This document shows, piece after piece, positions 9,022 to 17,450 of a stretch of 64,000 bases of DNA. The notes under the pieces were generated by a model. The model saw only the letters and a program-made list of their open reading frames with translations, made no database searches and was not told the origin of the DNA. How positions within the stretch are numbered: the stretch's first letter is position 1; each line of letters begins with the position of its first letter. The position numbers and the translations under genes are program-made. The DNA comes from Spirosoma sp. KCTC 42546 (GTDB lineage Bacteria; Bacteroidota; Bacteroidia; Cytophagales; Spirosomataceae): the NCBI RefSeq assembly GCF_006965485.1, contig NZ_CP041360.1:7792501-7856500 (forward strand), given 5' to 3'.

Positions 9022-10932
9022 TTACAATCGAATGAAAAACCGCAGGGCAAAAATGACAACGATACTCACAACCATGGCCAGGACATAGAAGCCAATCGAG
9101 CCACTTTGCAACAACCGGAGTTGTGCCGCGCTTTTCTGTACTAACCAGGCCACGCCATTTACAATGCCGTCGATCAGGCCTTCGCCAAAGCTATACAAGG
9201 CATCCCCTAATCCGCGTATCGGGCGAACAATGATGGTTTCGTACAGTTCATCGACATAATATTTGTTGTAAATGACCTGTTCTGGCAATGAGCGCTCGGA
9301 AGTTTCGGGAGCAGGAACAGCTCCCCGGCTGATGTACATGACATACGCAATGATCATAGCCACTAAAGCAACACCTGCCGAAACGGCAATCAGAACATAT
9401 TCCGTGCTGTGTTCAATAGTCGATTCAGCAAACGCTTCGGGGTTAACCTGACGCGAGCCTTCAAATAAGGGAGCCATGAAGTGACTCAACCAGCCATCAC
9501 CCGGTAAGTTAAGCGCGCCACCAACTGCCGATAGTATCGCCAGCACAACCAGCGGTGCCGTCATCGTAACGGGCGACTCATGAAGATGGTGTTTTTGCTC
9601 TTCAGTTCCCCGGAACTCGCCAAAGAAGGTCAGGAATAACAGGCGGAACATGTAGAACGATGTCAGACCGGAACCCAGAACGCCCAATGCCCAGAGTACT
9701 TTGCTATGTTCGAAAACGTGCGCCAGTATTTCGTCTTTCGAGAAGAACCCGGCAAATGGTGGCAAGCCTGAAATAGCGATCGTACCAATCAGGAACGTGA
9801 TAAATGTAACAGGCAATGCTTTCCGTAAACCACCCATTTTCCGAATATCCTGCTCGTCGGACATAGCATGAATCACGCTACCGGCTCCGAGGAACAATAA
9901 GGCTTTGAAGAACGCATGGGTAATGACGTGAAACATACCCGCCGTGTAGGCCGTTGCGCTCAAGCCAAGGAACATGTAGCCCAACTGCGAAACCGTCGAA
10001 TAGGCCAGTACTTTCTTAATATCGTTTTGCAGGAGACCAATCGAAGCAGCCAGCAAGGCCGTAGCAATGGCAATACCACCAACGATTTCGAGCGTTAATG
10101 GCGATAAGGTATAGAGCACATTCGAACGAACGACCATATAAATACCGGCGGTCACCATCGTAGCTGCGTGAATCAGGGCCGAAACGGGTGTTGGACCGGC
10201 CATAGCGTCGGGTAGCCAGGTATACAGGGGAATCTGCGCCGATTTACCCATCGCGCCTACAAATAGCAGGAGCGTGATTGCCAACACGGTCTTGTCGCCG
10301 ATCTCCAGGCTTGTCGCCTGTTTGAAAATATCGATGTACTCAACCGTACCGAAGGTGTTAATGAGCATGAATATGCCCAACAGAAAGCCCAGGTCACCAA
10401 TGCGGTTCATGACGAAAGCTTTACGAGCGGCATTGTTGTAGCTGGTATTCTTATTCCAGAAGCCAATGAGCAGGTAGGAACACAGACCCACGCCTTCCCA
10501 GCCAATGAACATGATGACGTAGTTGGAACCCATCACCAGCAGGAGCATGAAGAAAATAAACAAGTTCAGGAACGCCATGAACTTGCCGAATCCTTCATCG
10601 TGGCTCATATAGCCAATGCTGTACAGGTGAATCAACGATCCAACACCCGTTACAACCAGCAGCATCAATAACGATAACTGGTCAATCTGAAACGAGAAAT
10701 TGATGTGTAAATCACCAACGCTGATCCAGTCGAAAAGCGTAGCGACGATCGGTTGAGCGTCGCCAGCAAAGGAACTGAATAGAGAAATGGATAGTACAAA
10801 AGAGGCCAGAACAGCTACCGTGGCAATTGCGCCAGCCAGGCCCGTTGGTACCCGACGAAAACCGAGGCCATTAATCAAAAAGCCAATCAGCGGAAAAAGC
10901 GGAATTAAGGCGCAGAGTAATTCTATTTTCAT
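9022..10932 (-). CDS. nuoL: NADH-quinone oxidoreductase subunit L
   Basis: Largest antiporter-like subunit of complex I; 636 aa. It contains Glu146 in FIGWEGVGLCSYLLIGFW and Lys230 in MGKSAQIPLYTWLPD, the paired charges of the proton half-channel, followed by the conserved PTPVSALIHAATMVTAG. The C-terminal extension after about residue 510 fits the lateral helix and final anchor. It follows nuoK after 78 nt; that gap contains weak inverted GTCAATAGTCGA-type words. Confidence 0.97.
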   Translation of the reverse strand: MKIELLCALIPLFPLIGFLINGLGFRRVPTGLAGAIATVAVLASFVLSISLFSSFAGDAQPIVATLFDWISVGDLHINFSFQIDQLSLLMLLVVTGVGSLIHLYSIGYMSHDEGFGKFMAFLNLFIFFMLLLVMGSNYVIMFIGWEGVGLCSYLLIGFWNKNTSYNNAARKAFVMNRIGDLGFLLGIFMLINTFGTVEYIDIFKQATSLEIGDKTVLAITLLLFVGAMGKSAQIPLYTWLPDAMAGPTPVSALIHAATMVTAGIYMVVRSNVLYTLSPLTLEIVGGIAIATALLAASIGLLQNDIKKVLAYSTVSQLGYMFLGLSATAYTAGMFHVITHAFFKALLFLGAGSVIHAMSDEQDIRKMGGLRKALPVTFITFLIGTIAISGLPPFAGFFSKDEILAHVFEHSKVLWALGVLGSGLTSFYMFRLLFLTFFGEFRGTEEQKHHLHESPVTMTAPLVVLAILSAVGGALNLPGDGWLSHFMAPLFEGSRQVNPEAFAESTIEHSTEYVLIAVSAGVALVAMIIAYVMYISRGAVPAPETSERSLPEQVIYNKYYVDELYETIIVRPIRGLGDALYSFGEGLIDGIVNGVAWLVQKSAAQLRLLQSGSIGFYVLAMVVSIVVIFALRFFIRL

Positions 10933-11010
10933 TGGTCGTTAGTCAATAGTCGACGGTCGATAGAATGTGCCAGTCAATATTAACTAGCAGCTATCGACTG
11001 ACGAGTTATT

Positions 11011-11355
11011 TTACCATTTCAATTTATTAAGCAAGCCCACATCGATGGAGCGGGTATTGCGGTAAATCATAACAATAATAGCCAGCCCGACTGATACTTC
11101 AGCGGCAGCAACGGCCATAATGAAAAAGACGAATACCTGCCCCGACGAATCTGATCGATACGACGAAAATGCGATGAGCAACAGGTTGACCGCATTGAGC
11201 ATTAACTCAATGGACATGAAGATGATGATGGCATTACGCCGGGTCAATACACCAATGATTCCGATAACAAACAGCGCAGTGCTGAGAATCAGGTAATAGG
11301 TGAGCGGTATTTGCTGAATGACTTCCGGAATGAGGACGTCCTGCGTGGGTTGCAT
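11011..11355 (-). CDS. nuoK: NADH-quinone oxidoreductase subunit K
   Basis: Small membrane subunit of complex I; 114 aa with three helices. The two essential buried glutamates are visible, Glu50 (MSIELMLNAVNL) and Glu86 (AAAEVSVGLAI), matching E. coli Glu36 and Glu72; the N-terminus is longer than in E. coli by about 14 residues. It is the first gene of the nuoK-L-M-N unit. nuoJ, which normally precedes it, is absent; an exonuclease gene lies upstream instead. Confidence 0.96.
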   Translation of the reverse strand: MQPTQDVLIPEVIQQIPLTYYLILSTALFVIGIIGVLTRRNAIIIFMSIELMLNAVNLLLIAFSSYRSDSSGQVFVFFIMAVAAAEVSVGLAIIVMIYRNTRSIDVGLLNKLKW

Positions 11356-11381
11356 GAGTTGCCGGTTAATAGAAAGTGTCG

Positions 11382-11389
11382 CAAATGTA
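11382..11389 (-). promoter_or_regulatory. Candidate nuoK-L-M-N promoter (TACATTTG)
   Basis: TACATTTG on the minus strand fits the -7 consensus and predicts a start about 20 nt before the nuoK ATG. The -33 element is not clear. The same octamer precedes the exonuclease (12337) and the B2-type gene (22173). Confidence 0.5.
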
Positions 11390-11483
11390 AAGATTATTCG
11401 GGCTTGGTGTATAATTGAAATAGGTGGAATACGTGCTGAGCGTAAATTTTAACCGCTTCACCTAGTCCACCTACTTCGCTTTA

Positions 11484-12305
11484 TTACTTTTTCCCGATGC
11501 CATTACTAAACATCCGCAGCCTGATTTCGGTCAATCGGCGTTTAGTATCCAGCGGGAATTCGCCTTTCAATATCCAGTCGTAGAAAGAAGGTTCCTTCTT
11601 AAGTACCTCCAACACAGGAAAACCTTTGTGTTTCCCGAAATTGAATACCTCTTCGCCTTTGTCGTTGAGAATTATCCGCCCGGCGAGGTCAACATTCGTG
11701 TTTGCCGTCAGACTATGAAGCATATCCACATCATTTTCGAAGATGACATCCTGCCCATTATCCGCTTTGGCAACCATGCCCATGTAGCGTTGTACCTGCG
11801 CATCGAGCACTTCGAGGGTGGCTATTGTATCTGCTTCGGCACCGTGAGCACCGATTAATTCTTTGTTGCAATAGAATCGGTAAGCCGCCGAAAGATTTCG
11901 GGGTTCCATCAGATGAAAAATGCGCTGCGAATCCACCAACCGCCGATTTTTCATATCGAAGTCTACGTTAGCACGCAGAAACTCTTCGACAAGCAACGGG
12001 ACATCGAAGCGATTGCAGTTAAAGCCTGCCAGATCGCACCCATCCAGAAACTGGGCCAGCGTTCGGGCAACCGATTTAAATGGGGGTGCGTCTTTTACAT
12101 CGTCGTCGTAAATACCATGAATCAGGCTCGACTCCAATGGTATGGGCATACCCGGATGTACACGCTGGGTTTTACTGACAACTTCACCACCGGGAAGCGC
12201 TTTCATGATACAGATATCAATGATGCGATCCTTGGCAATGTTGATACCGGTTGTTTCGAGATCGAAAAACGCGAGCGGTTTTCTAAGTATAAGTTGATGC
12301 GTCAT
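11484..12305 (-). CDS. DEDDh 3'-5' exonuclease with ExoX-like C-terminal domain
   Basis: Predicted 3'-5' exonuclease of the DnaQ superfamily. Exo I is FFDLETTG (Asp15, Glu17), Exo II is GFNCNRFDVPLL, and Exo III is HGAEADTIA with the His-x4-Asp spacing of the DEDDh class. After residue 210, EVFNFGKHKGFPVLEV is the small C-terminal domain seen in ExoX-like nucleases and some DnaQ proteins. A GTG upstream (12326) is possible, but the ATG at 12305 gives the family-like N-terminus. Likely a repair or proofreading nuclease; whether it serves DNA polymerase III cannot be told from sequence. Confidence 0.88.
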   Translation of the reverse strand: MTHQLILRKPLAFFDLETTGINIAKDRIIDICIMKALPGGEVVSKTQRVHPGMPIPLESSLIHGIYDDDVKDAPPFKSVARTLAQFLDGCDLAGFNCNRFDVPLLVEEFLRANVDFDMKNRRLVDSQRIFHLMEPRNLSAAYRFYCNKELIGAHGAEADTIATLEVLDAQVQRYMGMVAKADNGQDVIFENDVDMLHSLTANTNVDLAGRIILNDKGEEVFNFGKHKGFPVLEVLKKEPSFYDWILKGEFPLDTKRRLTEIRLRMFSNGIGKK

Positions 12306-12336
12306 AACCAAACCGGGGTTTCTCACGGTCAGGCTA

Positions 12337-12344
12337 CAAATGTA
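12337..12344 (-). promoter_or_regulatory. Candidate promoter of the exonuclease gene (TACATTTG)
   Basis: A -7 match on the minus strand, about 32 nt upstream of the ATG at 12305, inside the short gap after the Rieske reductase gene. No clear -33 element. Confidence 0.42.
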
Positions 12345-12361
12345 AACACGTTTCGGCGGAA

Positions 12362-13942
12362 TCAGGCGTTTTTCAGTTCCTTAACCCATTTTACCCCCTT
12401 CCGGGCGGTTTCGACCGATGGCATTCGGCCTTCATGCATCAATTCCCGAATGGCAATGATATCCTGATCCCGTTTGAGTCCAGCCGCTGCTTTGATCTGC
12501 CCATCCTGAACATAGAGCGCTAAAAACGAGTCGTCTTTCTCGGGATCACCATCGTATATGATATCGTCAATTTTGGTAGCGTGACCCACATAATTAATGC
12601 GCTTACCTTGCTGATTACTCCAGAAGAACGGGACAGCCTGATACGGTTCGTCTTTTCCCGCCATTATTAAACCGGCTGTATGGCCCTGCTGGCCAGCTAC
12701 TTTCCAGTGTTCAATCCGCTGAAAACCATCGATAACAGGATAATGAGCAATGTCGCCAGCTGCGTATAATCCATCGGTGACATTCAGGTAGGCATCTGTT
12801 TTAACACCGCCATCTTTCTCAAGCGGAACGCCTTTCAGAAAATCGGTGCGCGGTTTAACACCCAGACCCAGCAGCACAAAATCGGCAGGAATCCGTTCCC
12901 CATTGTCGAGAACAACGGCGCTAATGGTACTTTCTCCTTCTATATGATCGACTTTCCGGCCGAGGTGAAACCGGATGCCCTCTTTCTGATGCCATCCTTG
13001 TATAACACGCCCAATTGTTTCGCCCAAAATTTTCTCGAAAGGCGTCTTTTCCAGACCAATTACGTCTACTTCGCTTCCTAGTTTACGTAAACTCATGGCA
13101 CCTTCCAGACCAATAAATGAGCTTCCAACAATAACCACACGTTTGCCCTGCTTGCCCAGTTCCCGCAAGGTCTGGCTATCGTGCAAACTTCGTAGCGAAT
13201 AAATTCCGTTGAGATTGAGATCTAAACCTGGCAGCGCATTCGGCTTACCTCCCGAACAAATTAGTGCTTTATCATAAGTAATCGTTTCACCAGAAGCCAG
13301 TTCGATACGCTTTTCAGCAGGATCGAGCGACGTTACATGCTGGCCTGTGCGTACTTCGATACCATAATCCTGATAAAACTCATCGGAACGAAGCGGCATC
13401 CATTCATCGGGGGCCTTGCCTTGCAGATAATCTTTGGAACAGTTGGGGCGATCATAGGGGACTTCACCGCTTTCGGTCAGCATCACGATTTTACCCGTGA
13501 AACCGCCTTCGCGCATGCCTTCAGCCGCGAAAGCACCGGCTCCCCCACTGCCAACAATAACGTATGTTTCGGTAGTAGCTTCGTCGGGTGCCGATAGTGG
13601 ATTTTCCAAACTTTCCTTCTCTGTCGTCAAGCGAACAAAGACCTGATCATTTTCAATGCGTACCTCGTGCGTTGGCAAGCCATTGAGCGCAGGAGCTTCC
13701 AGTCGATGCCCATTTCGAATGTCAAAACAGGCATTATGCCATGGACAAACGAGCCGATGTCCATTGAGCAAGCCTTTTACCAAAGGCCCTTGATAATGAG
13801 AACATTTAGGAAACAGCGCATAGTATTGGCCATCGGCACGAGCCAGCAATACGTCGGTATCGCCCACGCGGACTTCTTTCAATTCGCCATCGACAAGATC
13901 ATCGACATGGCAAACAGGGGCTTCGGTGTAGTCAGCTATCAT
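12362..13942 (-). CDS. Rieske-AIF type ferredoxin/NAD(P)H reductase
   Basis: A 526-aa flavoprotein fusion. Residues 1-100 are a Rieske [2Fe-2S] domain with ligands Cys47, His49, Cys66 and His69 (CSHYQG ... CPWHNACF). From residue 127 comes a pyridine-nucleotide-disulfide oxidoreductase with an FAD Rossmann loop (GSGGAGAFAAEG) and a second NAD(P)-binding loop (VVIVGSSFIGLEG), then the AIF-like C-terminal domain. This matches AIFL (AIF-like, Rieske-containing) proteins, thought to pass electrons between NAD(P)H and a ferredoxin-type partner; the physiological partner is unknown. The frame extends to a GTG at 13972, but ATG 13942 begins the Rieske domain correctly. Upstream is the exbD terminator, so it forms its own unit. 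Confidence 0.9.
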   Translation of the reverse strand: MIADYTEAPVCHVDDLVDGELKEVRVGDTDVLLARADGQYYALFPKCSHYQGPLVKGLLNGHRLVCPWHNACFDIRNGHRLEAPALNGLPTHEVRIENDQVFVRLTTEKESLENPLSAPDEATTETYVIVGSGGAGAFAAEGMREGGFTGKIVMLTESGEVPYDRPNCSKDYLQGKAPDEWMPLRSDEFYQDYGIEVRTGQHVTSLDPAEKRIELASGETITYDKALICSGGKPNALPGLDLNLNGIYSLRSLHDSQTLRELGKQGKRVVIVGSSFIGLEGAMSLRKLGSEVDVIGLEKTPFEKILGETIGRVIQGWHQKEGIRFHLGRKVDHIEGESTISAVVLDNGERIPADFVLLGLGVKPRTDFLKGVPLEKDGGVKTDAYLNVTDGLYAAGDIAHYPVIDGFQRIEHWKVAGQQGHTAGLIMAGKDEPYQAVPFFWSNQQGKRINYVGHATKIDDIIYDGDPEKDDSFLALYVQDGQIKAAAGLKRDQDIIAIRELMHEGRMPSVETARKGVKWVKELKNA

Positions 13943-14006
13943 GAGTGGTTGAGTTGTGTACCATACAACCACAAAGCCGATGAAATTGATTTAAATCAAC
14001 AAAAAA

Positions 14007-14030
14007 GCCGAAGCATTCTAATGCTTCGGC
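14007..14030 (-). terminator. Rho-independent terminator after exbB-exbD
   Basis: A perfect 10-bp stem (GCCGAAGCAT and complement) with a 4-nt loop, followed on the minus strand by six T. It closes the exbB-exbD unit. Confidence 0.88.
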
Positions 14031-14073
14031 GTCAAAATCAAATTAATCGAAGAAAACCAGTATAGGCTAGGTT

Positions 14074-14466
14074 CTATTTCGACGTAGCCATCACCATTTT
14101 AATATTCAATTTGGCACCGGTTTGGAGTACATCTACTAAATCCTGAACGGTTAACGTTTTATCGAAACGGACAACAACGGTCGGTTCAGCAATACCGGCC
14201 ATAATTGTTTTGAGTTCGGTTTCCAAGTTGGCAGGATCAACTGGTTTTTTATCGATAAAGTATTGTTTCTTGTCGTCAACCGATAGCGTTACCTGTTTCT
14301 TACTCAGTTGTTGTGAGGCAGATGCTTTAGGCAACATCAACTTAATAACGTTCGGATTGGCAACCGTCGAGATAATCAGGAAGAACAACAACAGGAAAAA
14401 CATGATGTCGTTCAGCGAGGACGTCGCGACTTCGGCAGCAAACTTTTGTTTTCGACGGAGTTTCAT
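14074..14466 (-). CDS. exbD: ExbD/TolR-family biopolymer transport protein
   Basis: Proton-motive-force coupling protein that works with an ExbB/TolQ channel to energise TonB-dependent receptors or the Tol system. The 130-aa length is typical. One N-terminal helix (about residues 20-40) contains the essential Asp in SLNDIMFFLLLFFLI, followed by a periplasmic domain ending in KMVMATSK. It lies downstream of the ExbB-like gene on the same strand. No tonB is in this window, so the receptor served is unknown. Confidence 0.88.
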   Translation of the reverse strand: MKLRRKQKFAAEVATSSLNDIMFFLLLFFLIISTVANPNVIKLMLPKASASQQLSKKQVTLSVDDKKQYFIDKKPVDPANLETELKTIMAGIAEPTVVVRFDKTLTVQDLVDVLQTGAKLNIKMVMATSK

Positions 14467-14482
14467 TACTTCTTGTCATTAA

Positions 14483-14565
14483 TAGTCATTGCTGGTCATT
14501 AATTGCCATTGATTGTCGCTATAATAGAATGACAACTCATGACTACCAATGACAATGAATGACTA
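14483..14565. repeat. Imperfect 35-bp inverted repeat between exbB and exbD
   Basis: Arms 14483-14517 and 14531-14565, made of TAGTCATT/GTCATTAAT words, pair at about 25 of 35 positions around a 13-nt loop. Located inside a two-gene unit. Confidence 0.6.
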
Positions 14566-14571
14566 AAGCAC

Positions 14572-15282
14572 TTACCGCATCCGGGCGGGTTCGGTAGTTG
14601 GTTTCTGGAGAACTTCGATAAATTCAAAGGCATTCACTTCAAGCGAAAGCGTAAATCGCTCGATCATCATGTTCAATAAGTGATAGCCTGTATAGGCAAT
14701 AACGCCCACAATAAGACCAGCACCCGACGTAATCATTTTCTCGTACAATCCACCAGCGATGATTCCAACGCTAATATTATCGGATAGAGAGATATCGTAG
14801 AAAATACGGATGATACCGGAAATAGTCCCGATAAACCCCATCATCGGGGCAATACCAGCAATAATTCCTAAATAGCCCATGTTGCGTTCCAGACGGGACA
14901 ATTCAATTTGGCCAACGGTTTCGACCGTGCTTTCGATTTCCCGAATCGGCGACCCAATCCGACCAATAGCTTTTTCGAACACGCGTCCCATAGACGTCCG
15001 CTGGTTCTTGGCGAATGATTCGGCCGATTTGATATTGCCCTGCGCGATCATATCACGGATGTTATCGATGAAATTGGCGTCGGACTTGGTTTGAGAACGA
15101 ATAACGAAATACCGCTCAAAAATCAGGTAAAGCGCGGCAAAGAACAAAAACGCAATGGGTATCATGACCCAGCCGCCTTTGGCTACCAAATCAAATAGTT
15201 GCAACGATTGGGGTTGGGCAGCCGTAGTGGCCGACAGCGATGCGGCCGTAGTATCAACAGCCGGAACCTGGAGCAAGAGCAT
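14572..15282 (-). CDS. exbB: MotA/TolQ/ExbB proton channel family protein
   Basis: Inner-membrane proton-channel partner of ExbD. In 236 aa there is a periplasmic N-terminus, a first helix at about residues 35-57 (GGWVMIPIAFLFFAALYLIF), a cytoplasmic segment, and two further helices including MGFIGTISGIIRIFYDI, the conserved GxxGTxxG-type pore helix. The N-terminus is not a strong signal peptide. Encoded just upstream of exbD; a candidate promoter lies at 15364. Confidence 0.88.
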   Translation of the reverse strand: MLLLQVPAVDTTAASLSATTAAQPQSLQLFDLVAKGGWVMIPIAFLFFAALYLIFERYFVIRSQTKSDANFIDNIRDMIAQGNIKSAESFAKNQRTSMGRVFEKAIGRIGSPIREIESTVETVGQIELSRLERNMGYLGIIAGIAPMMGFIGTISGIIRIFYDISLSDNISVGIIAGGLYEKMITSGAGLIVGVIAYTGYHLLNMMIERFTLSLEVNAFEFIEVLQKPTTEPARMR

Positions 15283-15363
15283 ACGAACGAGTCGGGTAAG
15301 TGAGTGAGGTTAGACCTGCGGTCGTTACTGGAACAAACGCGTGGCTTTCCCCAGATATTGTTT

Positions 15364-15371
15364 CAAAGATA
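15364..15371 (-). promoter_or_regulatory. Candidate exbB-exbD promoter (TATCTTTG)
   Basis: TATCTTTG on the minus strand matches TAnnTTTG and predicts a leader of about 75 nt before exbB. The same octamer precedes hicB (45961). No clear -33 TTG. Confidence 0.48.
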
Positions 15372-15461
15372 ACGAAGCCTTGGTTATGATAAAGAGAAAG
15401 TTAGATAATGCCTACATAACTTAGATCAAAACTCAGGATTTACAGCACTGTTTAGAAACCA

Positions 15462-16433
15462 TCAGGGTTTTACCAGAATCTTTCCCCACCGGCCATGACG
15501 ATCGGCATGTTCGACGGCTTCAGTGATCTGGTCGAGTGAATAGGATGCTTCAACAGGCAATTGAATGGCTCCGGACGCCAGCAAACTGATCACATTCTGG
15601 GCAACATCCTGCCGGGTATGGCTATCTACCCGACGCATCCAGTCCGTCAGCCAAAATCCTCTGACGGTCAACTCCCTGAATATGAGTAAGCCTGCATTAA
15701 TGGTCGGGTCCTGCATGCTCAATACGCCATAAATAAGCATCGTTCCTCCTTTGCTAAGGCATTTCAGCGCTTCGCTGGCGGTGTGTCCACCAACGGAATC
15801 CAGTACACAGGCAACGCCCGCACCCGCGGTGATTTGTTTGACGCGGGCCGACAGGTTTTCAGTTTCTACATTGACGACTTCAGTCAAACCCAGCGCTTTC
15901 AATTCCTCGTTAAGGTCATCTCGTCGAACAGTTCCGATGGTATTGATACCTCGCATTTTACAGAGTTGAATCACCATTTTCCCAAATGCCGAACCAGCCG
16001 CCGTCAGCATCAGCCAACCACCTTCCGGCACTTTTGCATCCTGCACCATAGCATAAGCTGTGAATGGGTTCACAAATAACTGAGCCGCTATGTCATCCGG
16101 CATGGCATCGGGCACGGGAATCAGGCTACGCTGGTGGGCAATTGCATATTCCGACCAGGTGCCGATGCTCGTAAAACTCACCCGTATACCGGTTCTCATT
16201 TGAACACCTTCGCCCAGTGCGTCTACAATGCCTACACCCTCAAAACCTGCCCCTGAAGGCAACTGCGGCCGAATACCGTACAGGTTCTGCACGAACATGA
16301 TGTCGGACGGATTAATGGGCGCTGCAATCACTTTCACCCGAACTTCATTGGGGCCGGGTTCAGGTAACGGTATATCAGTTGATTTGAGAATATCAGAAGG
16401 TTTGCCAGTTTTTTCAAAAATGATGCTTTTCAT
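15462..16433 (-). CDS. MDR-superfamily quinone/enoyl reductase
   Basis: Medium-chain dehydrogenase/reductase of 323 aa. The N-terminal GroES-like domain contains APINPSDIMFVQNLYG, which resembles enoyl-thioester reductases (MECR/Etr1) and quinone oxidoreductases rather than zinc alcohol dehydrogenases; no zinc-site cysteines are seen. The nucleotide-binding domain follows, with AAGSAFGKMVIQLCKMRG in place of the usual GGVG loop. It probably reduces an activated C=C bond with NAD(P)H; the substrate is unknown. The frame extends to 16523, but ATG 16433 (MKSIIFEKTG) is the natural start. Transcribed divergently from glpF. Confidence 0.78.
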   Translation of the reverse strand: MKSIIFEKTGKPSDILKSTDIPLPEPGPNEVRVKVIAAPINPSDIMFVQNLYGIRPQLPSGAGFEGVGIVDALGEGVQMRTGIRVSFTSIGTWSEYAIAHQRSLIPVPDAMPDDIAAQLFVNPFTAYAMVQDAKVPEGGWLMLTAAGSAFGKMVIQLCKMRGINTIGTVRRDDLNEELKALGLTEVVNVETENLSARVKQITAGAGVACVLDSVGGHTASEALKCLSKGGTMLIYGVLSMQDPTINAGLLIFRELTVRGFWLTDWMRRVDSHTRQDVAQNVISLLASGAIQLPVEASYSLDQITEAVEHADRHGRWGKILVKP

Positions 16434-16638
16434 GACGTATAAGCGTACCGCTAAACGGGTAAAAGTGAGAAATCTTGACCTGGTGTTTGGAATGCGGCCA
16501 AAAATATCACTTAATTCGCACAAACTATTCCTAAACCTTGAATTCAGTCGTTAGCCAGCAGTCATAAGTCAATCGTCAGTAGATAGTTTCAATTGCTGAT
16601 TTGATCAATGGCTGCCGACTAACGACTATTTATTTCTC

Positions 16639-17364
16639 ATGCAAACCTCTCCTTTTCTTGGTGAATTAATTGGTACAATGGTGCTCATTTTGCTGGGCGA
16701 TGGTGTCGTAGCCAATGTTGTGTTGAAACAGACCAAAGGCGAATCGTCGGGATGGATTGTTATTACGGCGGGATGGGCTTTTGCGGTAACGATGGGTGTA
16801 TTCGTTTCTAAAGCTTTTGGTAGTACCGATGCTCATTTGAATCCTGCCGTTACAGTGGCCTTCGCCGTAGCCACCAACGATTATAGTCATATGGTACCCT
16901 ATATTACAGCGCAACTGATTGGCGCGTTTCTGGGTGCTACCTTAGTCTGGCTACAATACCTCCCCCACTGGGCCGCTACCCCTGATCCGGCTTCCAAACT
17001 GGCCTGTTTTGCTACGGGTCCAGCCATTCGTAATACAGGTGCCAATTTGCTGAGCGAATCGCTGGCTACGTTGGTACTTATACTGGGGCTGGCGGGTATA
17101 TCGTCTAAAAATCTCGGCGAATTAGCGATTGGCGTTGGCCCATATTTAGTCGGTATTTTAGTCTGGAGTATTGGCCTTTCGCTTGGTGGTACGACGGGTT
17201 ATGCCATGAGCCCCGCCCGCGATTTCAGTCCTCGTCTGGCCCATGCCCTGCTCCCCATTCCCGGCAAAGGCTCTTCCGATTGGGGATACGCCTGGATACC
17301 CGTAGTGGGCCCGCTAGTTGGCGCGGTTATAGGTGGGATTTTGATTCGGTGGTTCGCGTTGTAA
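16639..17364 (+). CDS. glpF: Glycerol facilitator-type aquaporin with an NPA-to-SPA change
   Basis: MIP-family channel for glycerol or small polyols, 241 aa with six helices. The first half-helix motif is intact (HLNPAVTVAFA, Asn68-Pro69-Ala70). The second reads SPARDFSPRL (Ser191-Pro192-Ala193-Arg194), so Asn is replaced by Ser while the pore Arg and the following Asp that mark glycerol channels are kept. Length and layout match E. coli GlpF (NPA at 68-70 and 203-205). Nearby glpK supports a glycerol role. A 37-bp palindrome starts at its stop codon. Confidence 0.9.
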   Translation: MQTSPFLGELIGTMVLILLGDGVVANVVLKQTKGESSGWIVITAGWAFAVTMGVFVSKAFGSTDAHLNPAVTVAFAVATNDYSHMVPYITAQLIGAFLGATLVWLQYLPHWAATPDPASKLACFATGPAIRNTGANLLSESLATLVLILGLAGISSKNLGELAIGVGPYLVGILVWSIGLSLGGTTGYAMSPARDFSPRLAHALLPIPGKGSSDWGYAWIPVVGPLVGAVIGGILIRWFAL

Positions 17365-17450
17365 ACGAATGAAAATGGATAGTGTACAATGAATAATGAG
17401 TGATAGGCTATTCTCATTATTCATTGTACACTATCCATTTTTCATTCGTT
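17364..17450. repeat. Long inverted repeat (37/38-nt arms) between convergent genes
   Basis: Arms 17364-17400 and 17413-17450 are complementary except for one extra A, around a 12-nt loop. They contain AATGGATAGTGTACAATG and AATGAATAATGAG words. The repeat fills the whole gap between glpF and the flavoprotein gene, ending 1 nt before the latter's stop codon. It may act as a bidirectional terminator although T-runs are short. Confidence 0.9.

Noticed and set aside
11913..12467. 184-codon open frame on the + strand
   Set aside because: Antisense to the exonuclease gene, no recognisable features, runs into the Rieske gene's 3' end.
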